Source of the DNA: Actinomadura alba
Lineage (GTDB): Bacteria; Actinomycetota; Actinomycetes; Streptosporangiales; Streptosporangiaceae
NCBI RefSeq assembly: GCF_014323705.1
Contig: NZ_JABVEC010000004.1
Location: 124,001 to 188,000 of the forward strand
Length of the DNA: 64,000 bases
Direction of reading: 5' to 3'
The notes under the pieces are model-generated. The model was not told the DNA's origin. It did no database searches and saw nothing but the letters and a program-made list of their open reading frames with translations. This document shows positions 31,563-41,321 of the stretch, in pieces. The stretch's first letter is position 1. Each line of letters starts with the position of its first letter. Position numbers and translations under genes: made by a program.

Positions 31563-32269
31563 CCTCACTCGCACCCATCGCCGTCGCACTCGACGCGCCC
31601 GACCTCGAGACCGCAGCCCGCTGGGCGAGTCTGGTCACCCCGCACGTCAGCACCGTGAAGGTGGGCCTGGAGCTCTACCTCCGCTACGGGCCGGACGTGG
31701 TCGCCAGCGTGCGCGGCGCCAGCAGGGTCGAGGTGTTCCTCGACCTCAAGCTGCACGACATCCCGGCCACAGTCGCCGGCGCCGCACGGGTGGTGTCCCG
31801 GCTCCGGCCCGCCTACCTGACGGTGCACGCCACCGGAGGCGCCGCGATGATCCGCGCGGCCGCGGCCGAGGCGGGGCCGACGACCAAGATCGCCGCTGTG
31901 ACGGTTCTCACGTCGCTGCACGACCGGGACCTCGGTGACATCGGCCTCAACGGCCCGGCCGCCGACGCCGTACGGCGTCTCGCGGCCATGGCGGTGGCCG
32001 CGGGGGCCCAGGCGGTCGTGTGCTCGCCTCAGGAGGCCGCTGCGGTCCGGGCGGAGGTGGGGCCGGAGATCACCCTCATCACGCCTGGAGTGCGCCCTGA
32101 GGGCTCCGCAGCGCAGGATCAGGCGCGGGTCGCCACGCCCGAGGAGGCGTTGAACGCCGGAGCGGACCTGCTCGTCATCGGCCGCCCGATCACCGGCTCG
32201 CCCGACCCCGGGGCGGCCGCGGCCGGGATCGCCGCCGCGCTGCGCCGGACGGGTGCGGCGACACGCTGA
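31559..32269 (+). CDS. pyrF: Orotidine 5'-phosphate decarboxylase
   Basis: This 236-residue TIM-barrel enzyme decarboxylates OMP to UMP, the last step of the operon pathway; pyrE is not in the window. It carries the catalytic DxKxxD in VEVFLDLKLHDIPAT, VKVGLELYL, LTVHATGG, VCSPQEA, ITPGVRPEG and LVIGRPITGSPDP. The GTG start overlaps the pyrD stop as GTGA. It is the last gene of the operon, and a 335-base gap follows. Confidence 0.96.
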   Translation: MTSLAPIAVALDAPDLETAARWASLVTPHVSTVKVGLELYLRYGPDVVASVRGASRVEVFLDLKLHDIPATVAGAARVVSRLRPAYLTVHATGGAAMIRAAAAEAGPTTKIAAVTVLTSLHDRDLGDIGLNGPAADAVRRLAAMAVAAGAQAVVCSPQEAAAVRAEVGPEITLITPGVRPEGSAAQDQARVATPEEALNAGADLLVIGRPITGSPDPGAAAAGIAAALRRTGAATR

Positions 32270-32604
32270 CGCGCGCAGGCCCCAGACGGCCGATCGGACG
32301 GCGGATCGGGGCGCCGGAGGCCGCGGGGAGGGCCCGTGCGCAAGGCGCGCCGGGTGCGGCGCCGACGGCCTTTCGAGGGGCCGCGGAGGCGGATTTTCCG
32401 GCCGACGCGAAACACCAGGCTGTCATGGGAATCCGGCGCTGAGGGCGCCAGTTTAGGTACAGTTCGTATTCAGGACATTACGAAGAGTAGTATTCGCTAT
32501 TTTGTGACGGGCTAAACGGGGCTTCACGTTGCCTTACAGGGTCTGAACTCGCTAGTTTCCCAACCCGTCCGACTCCGTCGAGTGGAAACACGAGGTGACC
32601 CGGC
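32270..32604 (+). promoter_or_regulatory. Intergenic region with mihF promoter
   Basis: No gene is seen in this 335-base interval. Its right half is unusually AT-rich for the window. TTGCCT (32529-32534), an 18-base spacer and TAGTTT (32553-32558) form a good vegetative promoter about 45 bases before the mihF GTG. A second AT-rich stretch at 32450-32505 (TTTAGGTACAGTTCG, AGTAGTATTCGCTATT) may hold further promoters or protein-binding sites. No clear terminator for the pyr operon was found. Confidence 0.55.
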
Positions 32605-32931
32605 GTGGCTCTTCCGCCCCTAACCCCCGAACAGCGCGCCGCAGCCCTTGAGAAGGCTGCCAAGGCCCGCAAGGAGCGGGCAGAGGTCAAGAACCGGCTC
32701 AAGCATGGGGGTACCTCGCTCGCCGAGGTCCTCAAGGACGGGCAGACCGACGATGTCATCGGAAAGATGAAAGTGTCGGCCCTCCTGGAATCCCTGCCCG
32801 GTGTGGGCAAGGTCCGTGCGAAGCAGATCATGGAGCGCCTCGGTATCGCCGAGTCCCGCCGCGTGCGTGGACTCGGTGCCAACCAGCGCGCCTCCCTGGA
32901 GCGTGAGTACGGCGGCGGTGGCAACCGCTGA
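32605..32931 (+). CDS. mihF: Integration host factor mIHF/sIHF
   Basis: This 108-residue actinobacterial nucleoid protein bends DNA and influences replication, recombination and development. It begins [33 protein letters not shown], shortened here to [17 protein letters not shown] and RAEVKNRLK, a near-invariant actinobacterial start. It has the HhH-like DNA-binding segment [18 protein letters not shown] and ends [11 protein letters not shown]. It is unrelated to the enterobacterial HU/IHF fold. GTG 32605 has GAGGTGA 7 bases upstream. Its end overlaps the start of gmk, as in Streptomyces and mycobacteria. Confidence 0.96.
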   Translation: MALPPLTPEQRAAALEKAAKARKERAEVKNRLKHGGTSLAEVLKDGQTDDVIGKMKVSALLESLPGVGKVRAKQIMERLGIAESRRVRGLGANQRASLEREYGGGGNR

Positions 32932-33616
32932 CGAGCATCCCGCGGGCGGGCGCGACGGTCTGACCGCCGCGGCCGGCTCCGGCGCACACGCGCCGGCGGA
33001 CGGCTCCATCCCGCCCCCTTCCGGCGCAGCGGCATCCGCGCTGGAAGGCTCTGTTCCGCACGACCGCTCGGCTCGGCGCCTCACGGTCCTCTCCGGACCG
33101 TCAGGCGTCGGGAAGAGCACGGTCGTCGCCGAGATCCGGCGTGCCCATCCCGAGGTGTGGCTGTCGGTCTCGGTGACGACCAGGCCTCCCCGGCCGGGGG
33201 AGGTCGACGGCGTGCAGTACTTCTTCGTCGACGACGCCGGTTTCGACCGGCTCGTCGCCGAGGGCGCGCTGCTCGAGTGGGCCGAGTTCGCCGGGAACCG
33301 CTACGGAACCCCGCGCGGGCCGGTCGAGGAGCGGCTGGCCGCCGGAGTGCCCACCCTGCTCGAGATCGACCTGCAGGGGGCCCGCCAGGTCCGCAGGGCC
33401 ATGCCCGAGTCGCGCCTGGTGTTCCTTGCCCCGCCGTCCTGGGACGAGCTCGTCCGCCGCCTCACCGGGCGCGGCACCGAGCCGCCCGAGGTGATCGAAC
33501 GCCGTCTCGAGGCCGCGCGCGTCGAGCTCGCCGCCGAGAAGGAGTTCGACCTAACGCTCGTCAACACCTCCGTGCGCGAAGTGTGCTCGGAGTTGCTCAC
33601 GCTGATGGCGGACTGA
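32903..33616 (+). CDS. gmk: Guanylate kinase
   Basis: This enzyme phosphorylates GMP to GDP. It has the P-loop [63 protein letters not shown] and [13 protein letters not shown]. The start is uncertain: GTG 32903 lies inside mihF and GTG 32918 follows; both leave a 50-60-residue Ala/Gly/Pro-rich extension before the conserved [11 protein letters not shown] core. No start nearer the core is available. Coupling to mihF by overlap fits the usual actinobacterial arrangement. Confidence 0.93.
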   Translation: MSTAAVATADEHPAGGRDGLTAAAGSGAHAPADGSIPPPSGAAASALEGSVPHDRSARRLTVLSGPSGVGKSTVVAEIRRAHPEVWLSVSVTTRPPRPGEVDGVQYFFVDDAGFDRLVAEGALLEWAEFAGNRYGTPRGPVEERLAAGVPTLLEIDLQGARQVRRAMPESRLVFLAPPSWDELVRRLTGRGTEPPEVIERRLEAARVELAAEKEFDLTLVNTSVREVCSELLTLMAD

Positions 33617-33689
33617 CCGGCCGCCGGCCCCGCGCCGGTGTCGTCGCCGGCCCCGCCGCCGACGGCGGCTTCGGCTTCGGCACCGGGCC

Positions 33690-33719
33690 TTGACCGGCCC
33701 GAGTGAGGTAGGCTATCGA
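33690..33719 (+). promoter_or_regulatory. Putative rpoZ promoter
   Basis: TTGACC (33690-33695) and TATCGA (33714-33719) are spaced by 18 bases, about 165 bases before rpoZ. TAGGCT five bases earlier is an alternative -10 with shorter spacing. The rest of the 270-base gap shows no gene. Confidence 0.45.
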
Positions 33720-33885
33720 CGCCGCCGAAATCAGGCGGACGGCCGCGGTCGCCCGCGGCCTCGAGGGCGTGGAGACCTCGCCTCCGGCCGGTCTGCGAAG
33801 CGTGATCACCCAGCTTTCCGGCGGACCCCCCCGGCCTCGGCCGCGAGGGAGAGGCCGGACTACGGACTAGTGGAAGGCGTACGGC

Positions 33886-34140
33886 GTGGCAGCCAGTGCG
33901 GAAGGAATCACCAACCCATCGATCGACGAGCTGCTCCAGGTCGTCGACAGCAAGTACAGCCTCGTGAGCATCGCGGCCAAGCGGGCGCGTCAGATCAACG
34001 CCTACTACGCGCAGCTCGGCGAGGGCCTGCTCGAGTACGTCGGCCCCCTCGTCGAGACCCAGGTGCAGGAGAAGCCGCTGTCCATCGCGCTCCGTGAGAC
34101 GCGCGAGGGCCTGCTCAACTCCGAGCCCATCGAGGGCTAA
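33886..34140 (+). CDS. rpoZ: RNA polymerase omega subunit
   Basis: Omega assists assembly of the core RNA polymerase around beta-prime. The 84-residue product has the family signature [34 protein letters not shown], here cited as [25 protein letters not shown] and the C-terminal [12 protein letters not shown] 33886 lies after AAGGCG-type purine-rich sequence. It sits between gmk and coaBC as in other actinobacteria. Confidence 0.96.
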   Translation: MAASAEGITNPSIDELLQVVDSKYSLVSIAAKRARQINAYYAQLGEGLLEYVGPLVETQVQEKPLSIALRETREGLLNSEPIEG

Positions 34141-34181
34141 GCGCGGCGTCCGGGCGCGTACGGATCTCGCGGGATTGGCGC

Positions 34182-35417
34182 GTGCCGATGACTGAGAACA
34201 GGCCCCAGGTGATCCTCGGGGTGGGTGCCGGCATCGCGGCGTACAAGGTGTGCGAGCTCCTGCGCCGGCTCACCGAGTCGGGCCACGACGTACGGGTCGT
34301 GCCGACGAGCGACGCGCTCCGCTTCGTCGGCGAACCGACCTGGGCGGCGCTCTCGGGTCACCCGGTGGCCGCCGACGTGTGGTCGGACGTCGACCAGGTG
34401 CCGCATGTGCGCCTCGGCCAGGACGCCGACCTGGTGTTCGTGGCGCCGGCGACCGCCGACCTGCTCGCCCGGGCGGCGCACGGCCTGGCCGATGACCTGC
34501 TCACGAACACGCTGCTCACCGCGCGGTGCCCCGTCGTCTTCGCGCCCGCCATGCACACCGAGATGTGGGAGCACCCGGCCACCCGGGCCAACGTCGCCAC
34601 CCTGCGCGCCCGCGGTGCCCTCGTCGTCGAACCGGCCTCTGGGCGGCTCACCGGCACCGACACCGGCCCGGGACGGCTGCCCGAGGCCGCCGATCTGTTC
34701 GAGGTGGCGCGCGGCGTGCTGGCCCGGTCCCGGCCGGGCGAGGGCGCGCCCGCACTGCCCACCGCCGATCTGGCGGGCCGCCACGTGGTGGTGTCGTCCG
34801 GCGGCACCCGCGAGGCGATCGACCCGGTCCGGTTCATCGGCAACCGCTCCTCGGGCCTGCAGGGCCACGCCCTCGCGCGCACGGCCGTCGCCAGGGGCGC
34901 CCGCGTCACGCTGGTCGCCGCCAACGTCGCGCTGCCCGATCCGGCCGGCGCCGAGGTCGTACGGGTGGTGTCGGCCGACGACATGCGCGAGGCGGTTCGG
35001 AAGGCGGCGAGCAGCGCCGATGCCGTCGTGATGGCGGCCGCGGTGGCCGACTTCCGGCCGGCCGACTACCGCGACCAGAAGATCAAGAAGAGCGAGTCGG
35101 ACGGGCCCGAGCCGATCCGCCTCGTCAAGAACGCCGACATCCTCGCGGGGCTCGTCGCCGAGCGGACGGCCGGGCAGGTGATCGTGGGGTTCGCCGCAGA
35201 GACCGACGACGTCATCGCGCACGGCCGGGCAAAGCTCGCGCGCAAGGGCTGCGACCTGCTCGTGGTCAACCAGGTGGGTGAGAACCTCACGTTAGGCGCG
35301 GCCGACAACGCGGCCGTGGTGCTCACCGCGGACGGCGCCGAGGTCGACGTGCCCCGGGGGCCCAAGGAGGCCTTGGCCGATGTCGTCTGGGACCTCGTGG
35401 CGGCGCGTCTGCTCTGA
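34182..35417 (+). CDS. coaBC: Phosphopantothenoylcysteine decarboxylase / phosphopantothenate-cysteine ligase
   Basis: This 411-residue bifunctional enzyme performs two steps of coenzyme A synthesis. The CoaC flavin domain (about 1-180) has VGAGIAAYKVCELLRRL, LVFVAPATADLLA and FAPAMHTEMWEHPAT. The CoaB domain (about 200-411) has VVVSSGGTREAIDPVRFIGN, AAVADFRPADY, the KIKK nucleotide loop and VVNQVGENLTLGAADN. GTG 34182 or ATG 34188 may be the start; the SD is weak. It lies 41 bases after rpoZ. Confidence 0.95.
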   Translation: MPMTENRPQVILGVGAGIAAYKVCELLRRLTESGHDVRVVPTSDALRFVGEPTWAALSGHPVAADVWSDVDQVPHVRLGQDADLVFVAPATADLLARAAHGLADDLLTNTLLTARCPVVFAPAMHTEMWEHPATRANVATLRARGALVVEPASGRLTGTDTGPGRLPEAADLFEVARGVLARSRPGEGAPALPTADLAGRHVVVSSGGTREAIDPVRFIGNRSSGLQGHALARTAVARGARVTLVAANVALPDPAGAEVVRVVSADDMREAVRKAASSADAVVMAAAVADFRPADYRDQKIKKSESDGPEPIRLVKNADILAGLVAERTAGQVIVGFAAETDDVIAHGRAKLARKGCDLLVVNQVGENLTLGAADNAAVVLTADGAEVDVPRGPKEALADVVWDLVAARLL

Positions 35418-35538
35418 TAATGCGCTTGTTCGAGGTCGGGTGCTCTCCGATCACCGAGCTCTTCCTGGATAGACTTCCGCCGAAGATTCCCGGAAACCCG
35501 ATCTGCTAGTCAGCAGCCGCTGCAAGGAGTGCACGAAC

Positions 35539-36732
35539 GTGTCCCGTCGCCTGTTCACCTCCGAGTCCGTCACCGAGGGCCATCCGGACAAGATCGCGGA
35601 CCAGATCAGTGACGCGATCCTCGACGCGATGCTCAAGGACGACCTGAAGAGCCGGGTCGCCGTCGAGACGCTCATCACCACCGGTCAGGTCCACGTCGCG
35701 GGCGAGGTCACCACCGAGACCTACGTGGACATCCCCGGGGTGATCCGCGAGAAGATCCTCGAGATCGGTTACGACTCCTCCAACAAGGGCTTCGACGGTC
35801 ACTCCTGCGGCGTGTCGGTGTCGATCGGCGCGCAGTCGCCGGACATCGCGCAGGGCGTCGACGACGCCTACGAGAGCCGCGAGGGCGAGGGCGTCGACGA
35901 GCTCGACCGCCAGGGCGCCGGCGACCAGGGCCTGATGTTCGGATACGCCTGCCGCGAGACGCCCGAGCTGATGCCGCTGCCGATCACGCTGGCGCACCGG
36001 CTCGCGCAGCGGCTGTCGACGGTGCGCAAAGAGGGCACCGTTCCCTACCTGCGGCCTGACGGCAAGACCCAGGTGACCATCGAGTACGACGGCGACCGGC
36101 CGGTGCGGCTCGACACCGTCGTCGTGTCCAGCCAGCACGCGCCCGACATCGACCTCAAGGAGCTCCTGTCGCCCGACGTCAAGGAGCACGTCGTCGACCC
36201 GGTACTGGCCGAGTTCGACATCGACACCGAGGGCTACCGGCTGCTGGTCAACCCCACCGGCCGGTTCGAGGTCGGCGGGCCGATGGGCGACGCGGGTCTC
36301 ACCGGACGCAAGATCATCATTGACACCTACGGCGGCATGGCCCGCCACGGCGGCGGCGCGTTCTCCGGCAAGGACCCGTCCAAGGTCGACCGGTCCGCCG
36401 CCTACGCCATGCGCTGGGTCGCCAAGAACATCGTCGCCGCCGAGCTCGCCGACCGCGCCGAGGTCCAGGTGGCCTACGCGATCGGCAAGGCGCACCCGGT
36501 CGGCCTCTTCGTCGAGACGTTCGGTACCGAGAAGCTGCCGGTGGCCAAGATCCAGCAGGCGGTCCTCGACGTCTTCGACCTGCGTCCCGCCGCGATCATC
36601 CGGGACCTCGACCTGCTGCGCCCGATGTACTCCCAGACCGCGGCCTACGGCCACTTCGGCCGCGCGGTGCCCGACTTCTCGTGGGAGTTCACCGACCGGG
36701 TCGACGGCCTGCGCTCCGCCGCCGGCCTGTAG
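35539..36732 (+). CDS. metK: S-adenosylmethionine synthetase
   Basis: This 397-residue enzyme makes AdoMet from methionine and ATP. It starts [22 protein letters not shown] and contains [76 protein letters not shown] and [12 protein letters not shown] 35539 has AAGGAG about 10 bases upstream. A TAGACT hexamer at 35470 could be the -10 of its promoter. The 121-base gap before it shows no recognisable SAM riboswitch. A strong terminator follows. Confidence 0.97.
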   Translation: MSRRLFTSESVTEGHPDKIADQISDAILDAMLKDDLKSRVAVETLITTGQVHVAGEVTTETYVDIPGVIREKILEIGYDSSNKGFDGHSCGVSVSIGAQSPDIAQGVDDAYESREGEGVDELDRQGAGDQGLMFGYACRETPELMPLPITLAHRLAQRLSTVRKEGTVPYLRPDGKTQVTIEYDGDRPVRLDTVVVSSQHAPDIDLKELLSPDVKEHVVDPVLAEFDIDTEGYRLLVNPTGRFEVGGPMGDAGLTGRKIIIDTYGGMARHGGGAFSGKDPSKVDRSAAYAMRWVAKNIVAAELADRAEVQVAYAIGKAHPVGLFVETFGTEKLPVAKIQQAVLDVFDLRPAAIIRDLDLLRPMYSQTAAYGHFGRAVPDFSWEFTDRVDGLRSAAGL

Positions 36733-36746
36733 CCGGCCGGACCCGC

Positions 36747-36795
36747 CGAAGGGCCCCGGCTGCCCGCTCTGGTTCAGCGGGCGCCGGGGCCTTCG
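36747..36795 (+). terminator. Terminator of metK
   Basis: A long hairpin pairs CGAAGGGCCCCGGC and GCCCGCT with AGCGGGC and GCCGGGGCCTTCG, with one or two single-base bulges and a seven-base loop. It begins 15 bases after the metK stop. There is no T-run. Confidence 0.7.
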
Positions 36796-37028
36796 CGTCG
36801 ACGCCGGAGCACGTGGGATCCTGCCCCGCCTGGGCGCGGCCGGTTCCCGTCCCCGGAGTCGAGCTCGAGCTCGCGCTCTGGAGCACTACCCAGTGCGTGC
36901 GGTCGTGTCCTGCCGGTTACTTCTCCCGGGAAAAGCCGTCCACGGCCCTTCGCGCATCGGCGGCGACGACATCGCGGAGGTCCGGACTGATCCGCCGCGT
37001 CGTCCGCGGCGTCTGGTAGGACGGGGGA

Positions 37029-39356
37029 GTGGCGAACGATGGCGGGGGACCCGGGGCGGCCGCCCCGGAGCAGCTGCCGGGCATGGGAGGGGTCCCGGCC
37101 GCCGACGTGCGACCCGGTGCGGCGGCATCGGCGCCGGGCGGCGCCAGGGCCGGCTCGACGGGGCGCGCGACGGGAAAGGCCGGCAAGAAGGCCTCGCGCA
37201 AGGGCGCCCGGACACCTTCGGCGACCCGCAAGGTGGCCCGCGTCGTCGTGGACGTGCCGCTGTCCCACCTCGACCGGCCGTTCGACTACCTCGTGCCCAC
37301 GGACCTCGACGAGCCCGCCGTGCCGGGGTGCCGGGTGCGGGTCCGCTTCGCCGGCCAGCTCGTGGACGGGTTCCTGCTGGAACGCGTCGACGAGAGCGAG
37401 CATGAGGGCCGGCTGTCGTTCCTCGAGCGGGTGATCTCCGCCGAGCCCGTGCTCACGCGTGAGGTGGCCGCCCTCGCCCGTGAGGTCGCCGATCGCTATG
37501 CGGGCACCCTGTGCGACGTGCTGCGCCTCGCGATCCCGCCCCGCCACGCGCGCGTCGAGGCGGAGGCCGGGCAAGCGGCGCGGCCGTCGCCGGACATCGT
37601 CGCCGGTGTGGGCGCACCGGCCGAACCCGGGCCGTGGCAGGCCTATCCGGCGGGAGCGTCGTTCCTCGCCGCCCTTGCCGAGGGGCGGTCGCCGCGGGCG
37701 GTGTGGAACGCCATGCCGGGTCCGGACTGGCCGGCCGCCGTCGCCCTCGCCGTACGCGCCACCCTGGCCGCCGGTCGCGGTGCCCTGGTCGTGGTGGCCG
37801 CCGGCCGCGACGTCGCCCGGGTCGACGCGGCGCTCCGCGCGGAGCTGAGCGCGGCGACCGGTACCGCGGCCGGCGCCGGCGTGGCGGCGGCCGCGACCGG
37901 CCGAGACGGCACGGCGGCGAGCCCGCCCGGCGAGCCCGCCGCCGTGACCACCGCCGGGCCCGAGGCGCCGCCGGCGCTGCACGTCGCCCTCACCGCCGAA
38001 CTCGGGCCGGCCGAGCGGTACCGGCGCTGGCTGGCGGTGCTGCGGGGCGACGTCCGGGCCGTGGTCGGCACCAGGGCCGCGATGTTCGCGCCGGTGCGCG
38101 ATCTCGGCCTTGTCGTGCTCTGGGACGACGGAGACGATGTCCACGCCGAACCGCACGCGCCCTACCCGCACGCTCGCGAAGTGCTCGCGCTACGAGCCCA
38201 CCGGGCCGGCGCCGGTGCTCTCATCGGCGGATTCACCAGGACCACGGACGCCACCCAGCTGATCGAGACCGGATGGGCGCACGCCCTGGCGCCCGACCGG
38301 GCGACGCTGCGGCAGGTGATGCCGCGGATCCGTCCCGCCGGTGAGGACGCCGAGCTGGCCCGCGACGAGGCCGCGCGCAGCGCACGCCTGCCGCATCTGG
38401 CGTTCCGCACGGCACGGCAGGCCCTCGTCGACGGCCCGGTGCTGGTGCAGGTGCCGCGCCGCGGCTATGTCCCCGCGCTGGCCTGTGGCCGCTGCCGGGC
38501 ACCTGCGCGCTGTGAGGCCTGCCAGGGCACGCTGTCGGTGAACTCCTCGCACGCGGCGCCCTACTGCCGGTGGTGCGGCCGGATCGCGGGGCGGTGGCAG
38601 TGTCCCGAGTGCGGCGGCGGGCAGGTCCGCGCGACCATGGTCGGCGCGCGCCGGACCGCCGAGGAACTGGGCCGGGCCTTTCCGGGGGTGTCCGTGCGGA
38701 CCTCGGGGCGCGACGGGGTGCTCGACCGGGTCGGCGGCGAGGCGGCGCTGGTGGTTGCCACCCCCGGTGCCGAGCCGGTGGCCGACGATGGTTACGCGGC
38801 CGCGCTGCTGCTGGACGGCTGGGTGCTGCTCGGGCGGGCCGATCTGCGGGCCGGCGAAGAGGCCCTGCGCCGGTGGATGAACGCGGCCGCGCTGGTCAGA
38901 CCGGCCGCTCCGGTCGTCTTGCTCGCCGACAGCGCGCTCGGCCCCGTACAGGCGCTGCTGCGCTGGGATCCGGTGACCCATGCCGAACGCGAGCTCGGCG
39001 AGCGCAGGGAACTGGGCTTTCCCCCCGCCGCCCGGATGGCCTCGCTCACCGGTACGCCGGCCGCGTTGCGGGAACTGCTCGAGGCCGCGCTGCTTCCCGA
39101 GGGCGCGCAGGTCCTCGGCCCGGTCCCCGTACCCGCGGGCACGCCGGCCCCGGCCGCCGGTGGGGGTGGCACCGCGGGCGCCCGCGCGCCCGGATCCCGA
39201 CGGCCCGCCGAGGACCGGGAACGGGCGCTGGTCCGGGTCGAACGGGCGGGCGGGCACGCCCTCGCTCACGCCCTCAAGGCCGGTCAGGGAGTGCGCAGCG
39301 CGAGGAAGGCCGCCGACCCCGTCCGTGTGCAGATCGATCCCCTCGAGCTCATCTGA
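37029..39356 (+). CDS. priA: Degenerate primosomal protein N' (PriA)
   Basis: This 775-residue protein aligns with PriA but has lost the helicase motifs. The N-terminal DNA-binding domain (VDVPLSHLDRPFDYLVP, GCRVRVRFAGQLVDGFLLE, near 70-130) and the zinc-binding Cys clusters (CGRCRAPARCEACQG, CRWCGRIAGRWQCPECGG, near 485-535) remain. Walker A has no GxGKT and the DEEH box reads LWDDGDD. Actinobacterial PriA proteins are commonly described as ATPase-deficient, so a structural role in replication restart is likely. The first 60 residues are a Gly/Ala/Lys-rich extension. TAGGAC ends 6 bases before GTG 37029, a leaderless pattern. Confidence 0.9.
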   Translation: MANDGGGPGAAAPEQLPGMGGVPAADVRPGAAASAPGGARAGSTGRATGKAGKKASRKGARTPSATRKVARVVVDVPLSHLDRPFDYLVPTDLDEPAVPGCRVRVRFAGQLVDGFLLERVDESEHEGRLSFLERVISAEPVLTREVAALAREVADRYAGTLCDVLRLAIPPRHARVEAEAGQAARPSPDIVAGVGAPAEPGPWQAYPAGASFLAALAEGRSPRAVWNAMPGPDWPAAVALAVRATLAAGRGALVVVAAGRDVARVDAALRAELSAATGTAAGAGVAAAATGRDGTAASPPGEPAAVTTAGPEAPPALHVALTAELGPAERYRRWLAVLRGDVRAVVGTRAAMFAPVRDLGLVVLWDDGDDVHAEPHAPYPHAREVLALRAHRAGAGALIGGFTRTTDATQLIETGWAHALAPDRATLRQVMPRIRPAGEDAELARDEAARSARLPHLAFRTARQALVDGPVLVQVPRRGYVPALACGRCRAPARCEACQGTLSVNSSHAAPYCRWCGRIAGRWQCPECGGGQVRATMVGARRTAEELGRAFPGVSVRTSGRDGVLDRVGGEAALVVATPGAEPVADDGYAAALLLDGWVLLGRADLRAGEEALRRWMNAAALVRPAAPVVLLADSALGPVQALLRWDPVTHAERELGERRELGFPPAARMASLTGTPAALRELLEAALLPEGAQVLGPVPVPAGTPAPAAGGGGTAGARAPGSRRPAEDRERALVRVERAGGHALAHALKAGQGVRSARKAADPVRVQIDPLELI

Positions 39357-39444
39357 TCCGGCCACCCGGCGCGGCGGCCCGCGCGGGATCACCAGACGGC
39401 TGGATACCCGTGCCCGCGAAGGTCGTCGGCCGTAGGGTTCTGCC

Positions 39445-41217
39445 GTGACCGACGAATGGGTTGAGACGACGATCCGCGAGCTGGAGCGGTGGGCGGGGCG
39501 ACGCGACGGCGAGACCGACGTGGGAGGGGTCCGGATCCTGCTCGAGATCGCGGCGGACGGGCTCGGGCTGCGCGGGGCCGGTGAGCTGACCCCCGAGCGT
39601 CTCGACCGGCTCCTGCTCGAGGAGTTCCCCAGCATGGTCGCCGCGGGCCCCGACGACGTGCCGTCGGTGCTCTTGGCCGGGCGCGGGCTGGTCGACTTCC
39701 TCGCCGAGAGCGGTGCCGTCGGCTTCGAGGAGGCCGAGCGGCTGCGGGAGCGACTGGCCGACATCGAGCCCGAGTTCGCCGACGCCATGGAGGCGGCCGA
39801 GGAACTGGAGCAGGAGTCCGCGGCCGAGATGCTCGACGAGCTGATGCTGGCCGACGGCGTGGATCCAGACGACGAAGCGGCCGTCCGCCGGTGGTCGGAG
39901 GAGTTCAGCGCGCTGAGCGAGGAGGAGCAGATCTCCCGCTTCTCCGAGCTGATGCTCCCGGCGGAGCAGGCGGTGGTCGGGCCGGTGCGGCTGGCGCCGC
40001 CGCGGGAGCTGGCCGCCCGCGCACGCGACTCGGGGCTCACGGAGCGGTTGCGCGGGCTGGCCGCCTGGGTGGCCGAGCGCGAGATTCCCGTTCCGGCCGA
40101 AGACGGTGACCTGCCGAAAGAGCACGCCGACGCCGCGGCCGGCGAACTCAAGCCGGCCGTCACGAGCGCCGGTGTCACGCGCCTGTGGCATGCGGCCGTG
40201 GCGGCCGGGGCGGTGCTGGCCGAGGACGGCCGGGCGCGGCCCGGTCCGGCGCTCGCGGCGTTCGAGCAGGGTGACGAAGAGGCGGTCCTGGTCGCGTGGC
40301 TGGCCGCCTTCGACGCCGCGGTGACCCTCGCCCACGAGCCGGGCGATGAGACGTTCGTGTCCGAGGTGGTGCGCAAGGACCTCCCCGGCCTGCTGATCCA
40401 TTTGTACGAGCGGCCGGAACCGGTGCCCGCACACGAACTGCTCGACGTGCTCTTCGCGCACATCGAGGAGACCTACGAGATCTCCGACGTCGCGACGCTG
40501 GAGACCACCGGCGGGCACGCCTTCACCCTCGCGATGGAGGACCTGGCCGACTGGGGGGTCGTCGAGACCGACGAGCGGGACGGCCACACGCTGACGCCCC
40601 TCGGGGTCTGGGCCGTCCGTGAGCTTCTGCTGGCGGACGGCTACCGGGCGCCGCTGGTCGGTGACCTGGCCGAGGCGTCCGCCGCCGAACTCCTCGAAGG
40701 TCTCGTCGATCACGGAGAAGACACCGCCGACGAGGAGATCGGGCTCTGGCTGGCCCGCCGCGAGCCGGCCGACGCGGCGGCGGAACTCGTCGCCGTCATG
40801 CGCGACGGCACCGCCGGCGTCCGCAACCTCGCGGCCGCGGTCCTGCACCAGGCCGGTCCGGCGGCCGAGCCGGTCGTGCGCCGGGCGTTGGAGGAGCCGG
40901 ACACCCGGCCGTACGCGGCGCTGTGGCTGCACGCCCATGGTGACGACGAGATCGAGCTGAGCCCCGACGAGATGATGTGGATCTTCACCGACACGGTGGC
41001 GGGGCTGCTGGAGAGCGCCGAGCCGCAGGACGCCGTCACCGCCGCGCTGGCCGACGCGCCGCCCGACGCCGATCTCGAGGCGATGATCGCGGAGATGTGG
41101 CGGGTCGACCACCCGGACACGGCCGAGGTTCTGGAGGTCCTCGGCCGCCACCACCCCGACAGGGTGGTGGCCAAGGCGGCCCGCAAGTCCGCCTTCAAGG
41201 CGCGATCCCGCGCCTGA
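39445..41217 (+). CDS. Large acidic helical protein of unknown function
   Basis: I do not recognise this 590-residue cytoplasmic protein. It is strongly acidic and almost entirely helical by composition. A low-specificity region of Glu-rich helices (residues 90-165) is followed by a winged-helix-like segment near 330-400 (ELLDVLFAHIEETYEISDVATLE, DWGVVETDERDGHTLTPLGVWAV). The C-terminal third has HEAT-like repeats (AAAELVAVMRDGTAGVRNLAAAVL, AAEPVVRRALEEPDTRPYAALWL). Single-stranded TAGGGT ends 6 bases before GTG 39445, so the mRNA may be leaderless. It lies between priA and def. A scaffold or regulatory role is possible, but nothing catalytic is visible. Confidence 0.8.
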   Translation: MTDEWVETTIRELERWAGRRDGETDVGGVRILLEIAADGLGLRGAGELTPERLDRLLLEEFPSMVAAGPDDVPSVLLAGRGLVDFLAESGAVGFEEAERLRERLADIEPEFADAMEAAEELEQESAAEMLDELMLADGVDPDDEAAVRRWSEEFSALSEEEQISRFSELMLPAEQAVVGPVRLAPPRELAARARDSGLTERLRGLAAWVAEREIPVPAEDGDLPKEHADAAAGELKPAVTSAGVTRLWHAAVAAGAVLAEDGRARPGPALAAFEQGDEEAVLVAWLAAFDAAVTLAHEPGDETFVSEVVRKDLPGLLIHLYERPEPVPAHELLDVLFAHIEETYEISDVATLETTGGHAFTLAMEDLADWGVVETDERDGHTLTPLGVWAVRELLLADGYRAPLVGDLAEASAAELLEGLVDHGEDTADEEIGLWLARREPADAAAELVAVMRDGTAGVRNLAAAVLHQAGPAAEPVVRRALEEPDTRPYAALWLHAHGDDEIELSPDEMMWIFTDTVAGLLESAEPQDAVTAALADAPPDADLEAMIAEMWRVDHPDTAEVLEVLGRHHPDRVVAKAARKSAFKARSRA

Positions 41218-41321
41218 GCGTCCAACGGCGTCGGGAGTGCGCCCCAGCGCTCCGTAGACTGTCAAGACGATCGCCCGAGCGCGCGCCGGGACCTCGAGCA
41301 CGCACAGGAACGGAGCAACTG

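Noticed and set aside
35418..35538. SAM riboswitch before metK
   Set aside because: No SAM-I, SAM-II or SAM-IV core could be recognised; only a short TGCTAGTCAGCAG-type stem-loop near the SD is visible.
38190..40463. A 757-codon minus-strand frame across priA and the 39445 gene
   Set aside because: Its Ser/Arg-rich low-complexity translation crosses a gene boundary on the other strand, which is typical of antisense readings in GC-rich DNA.
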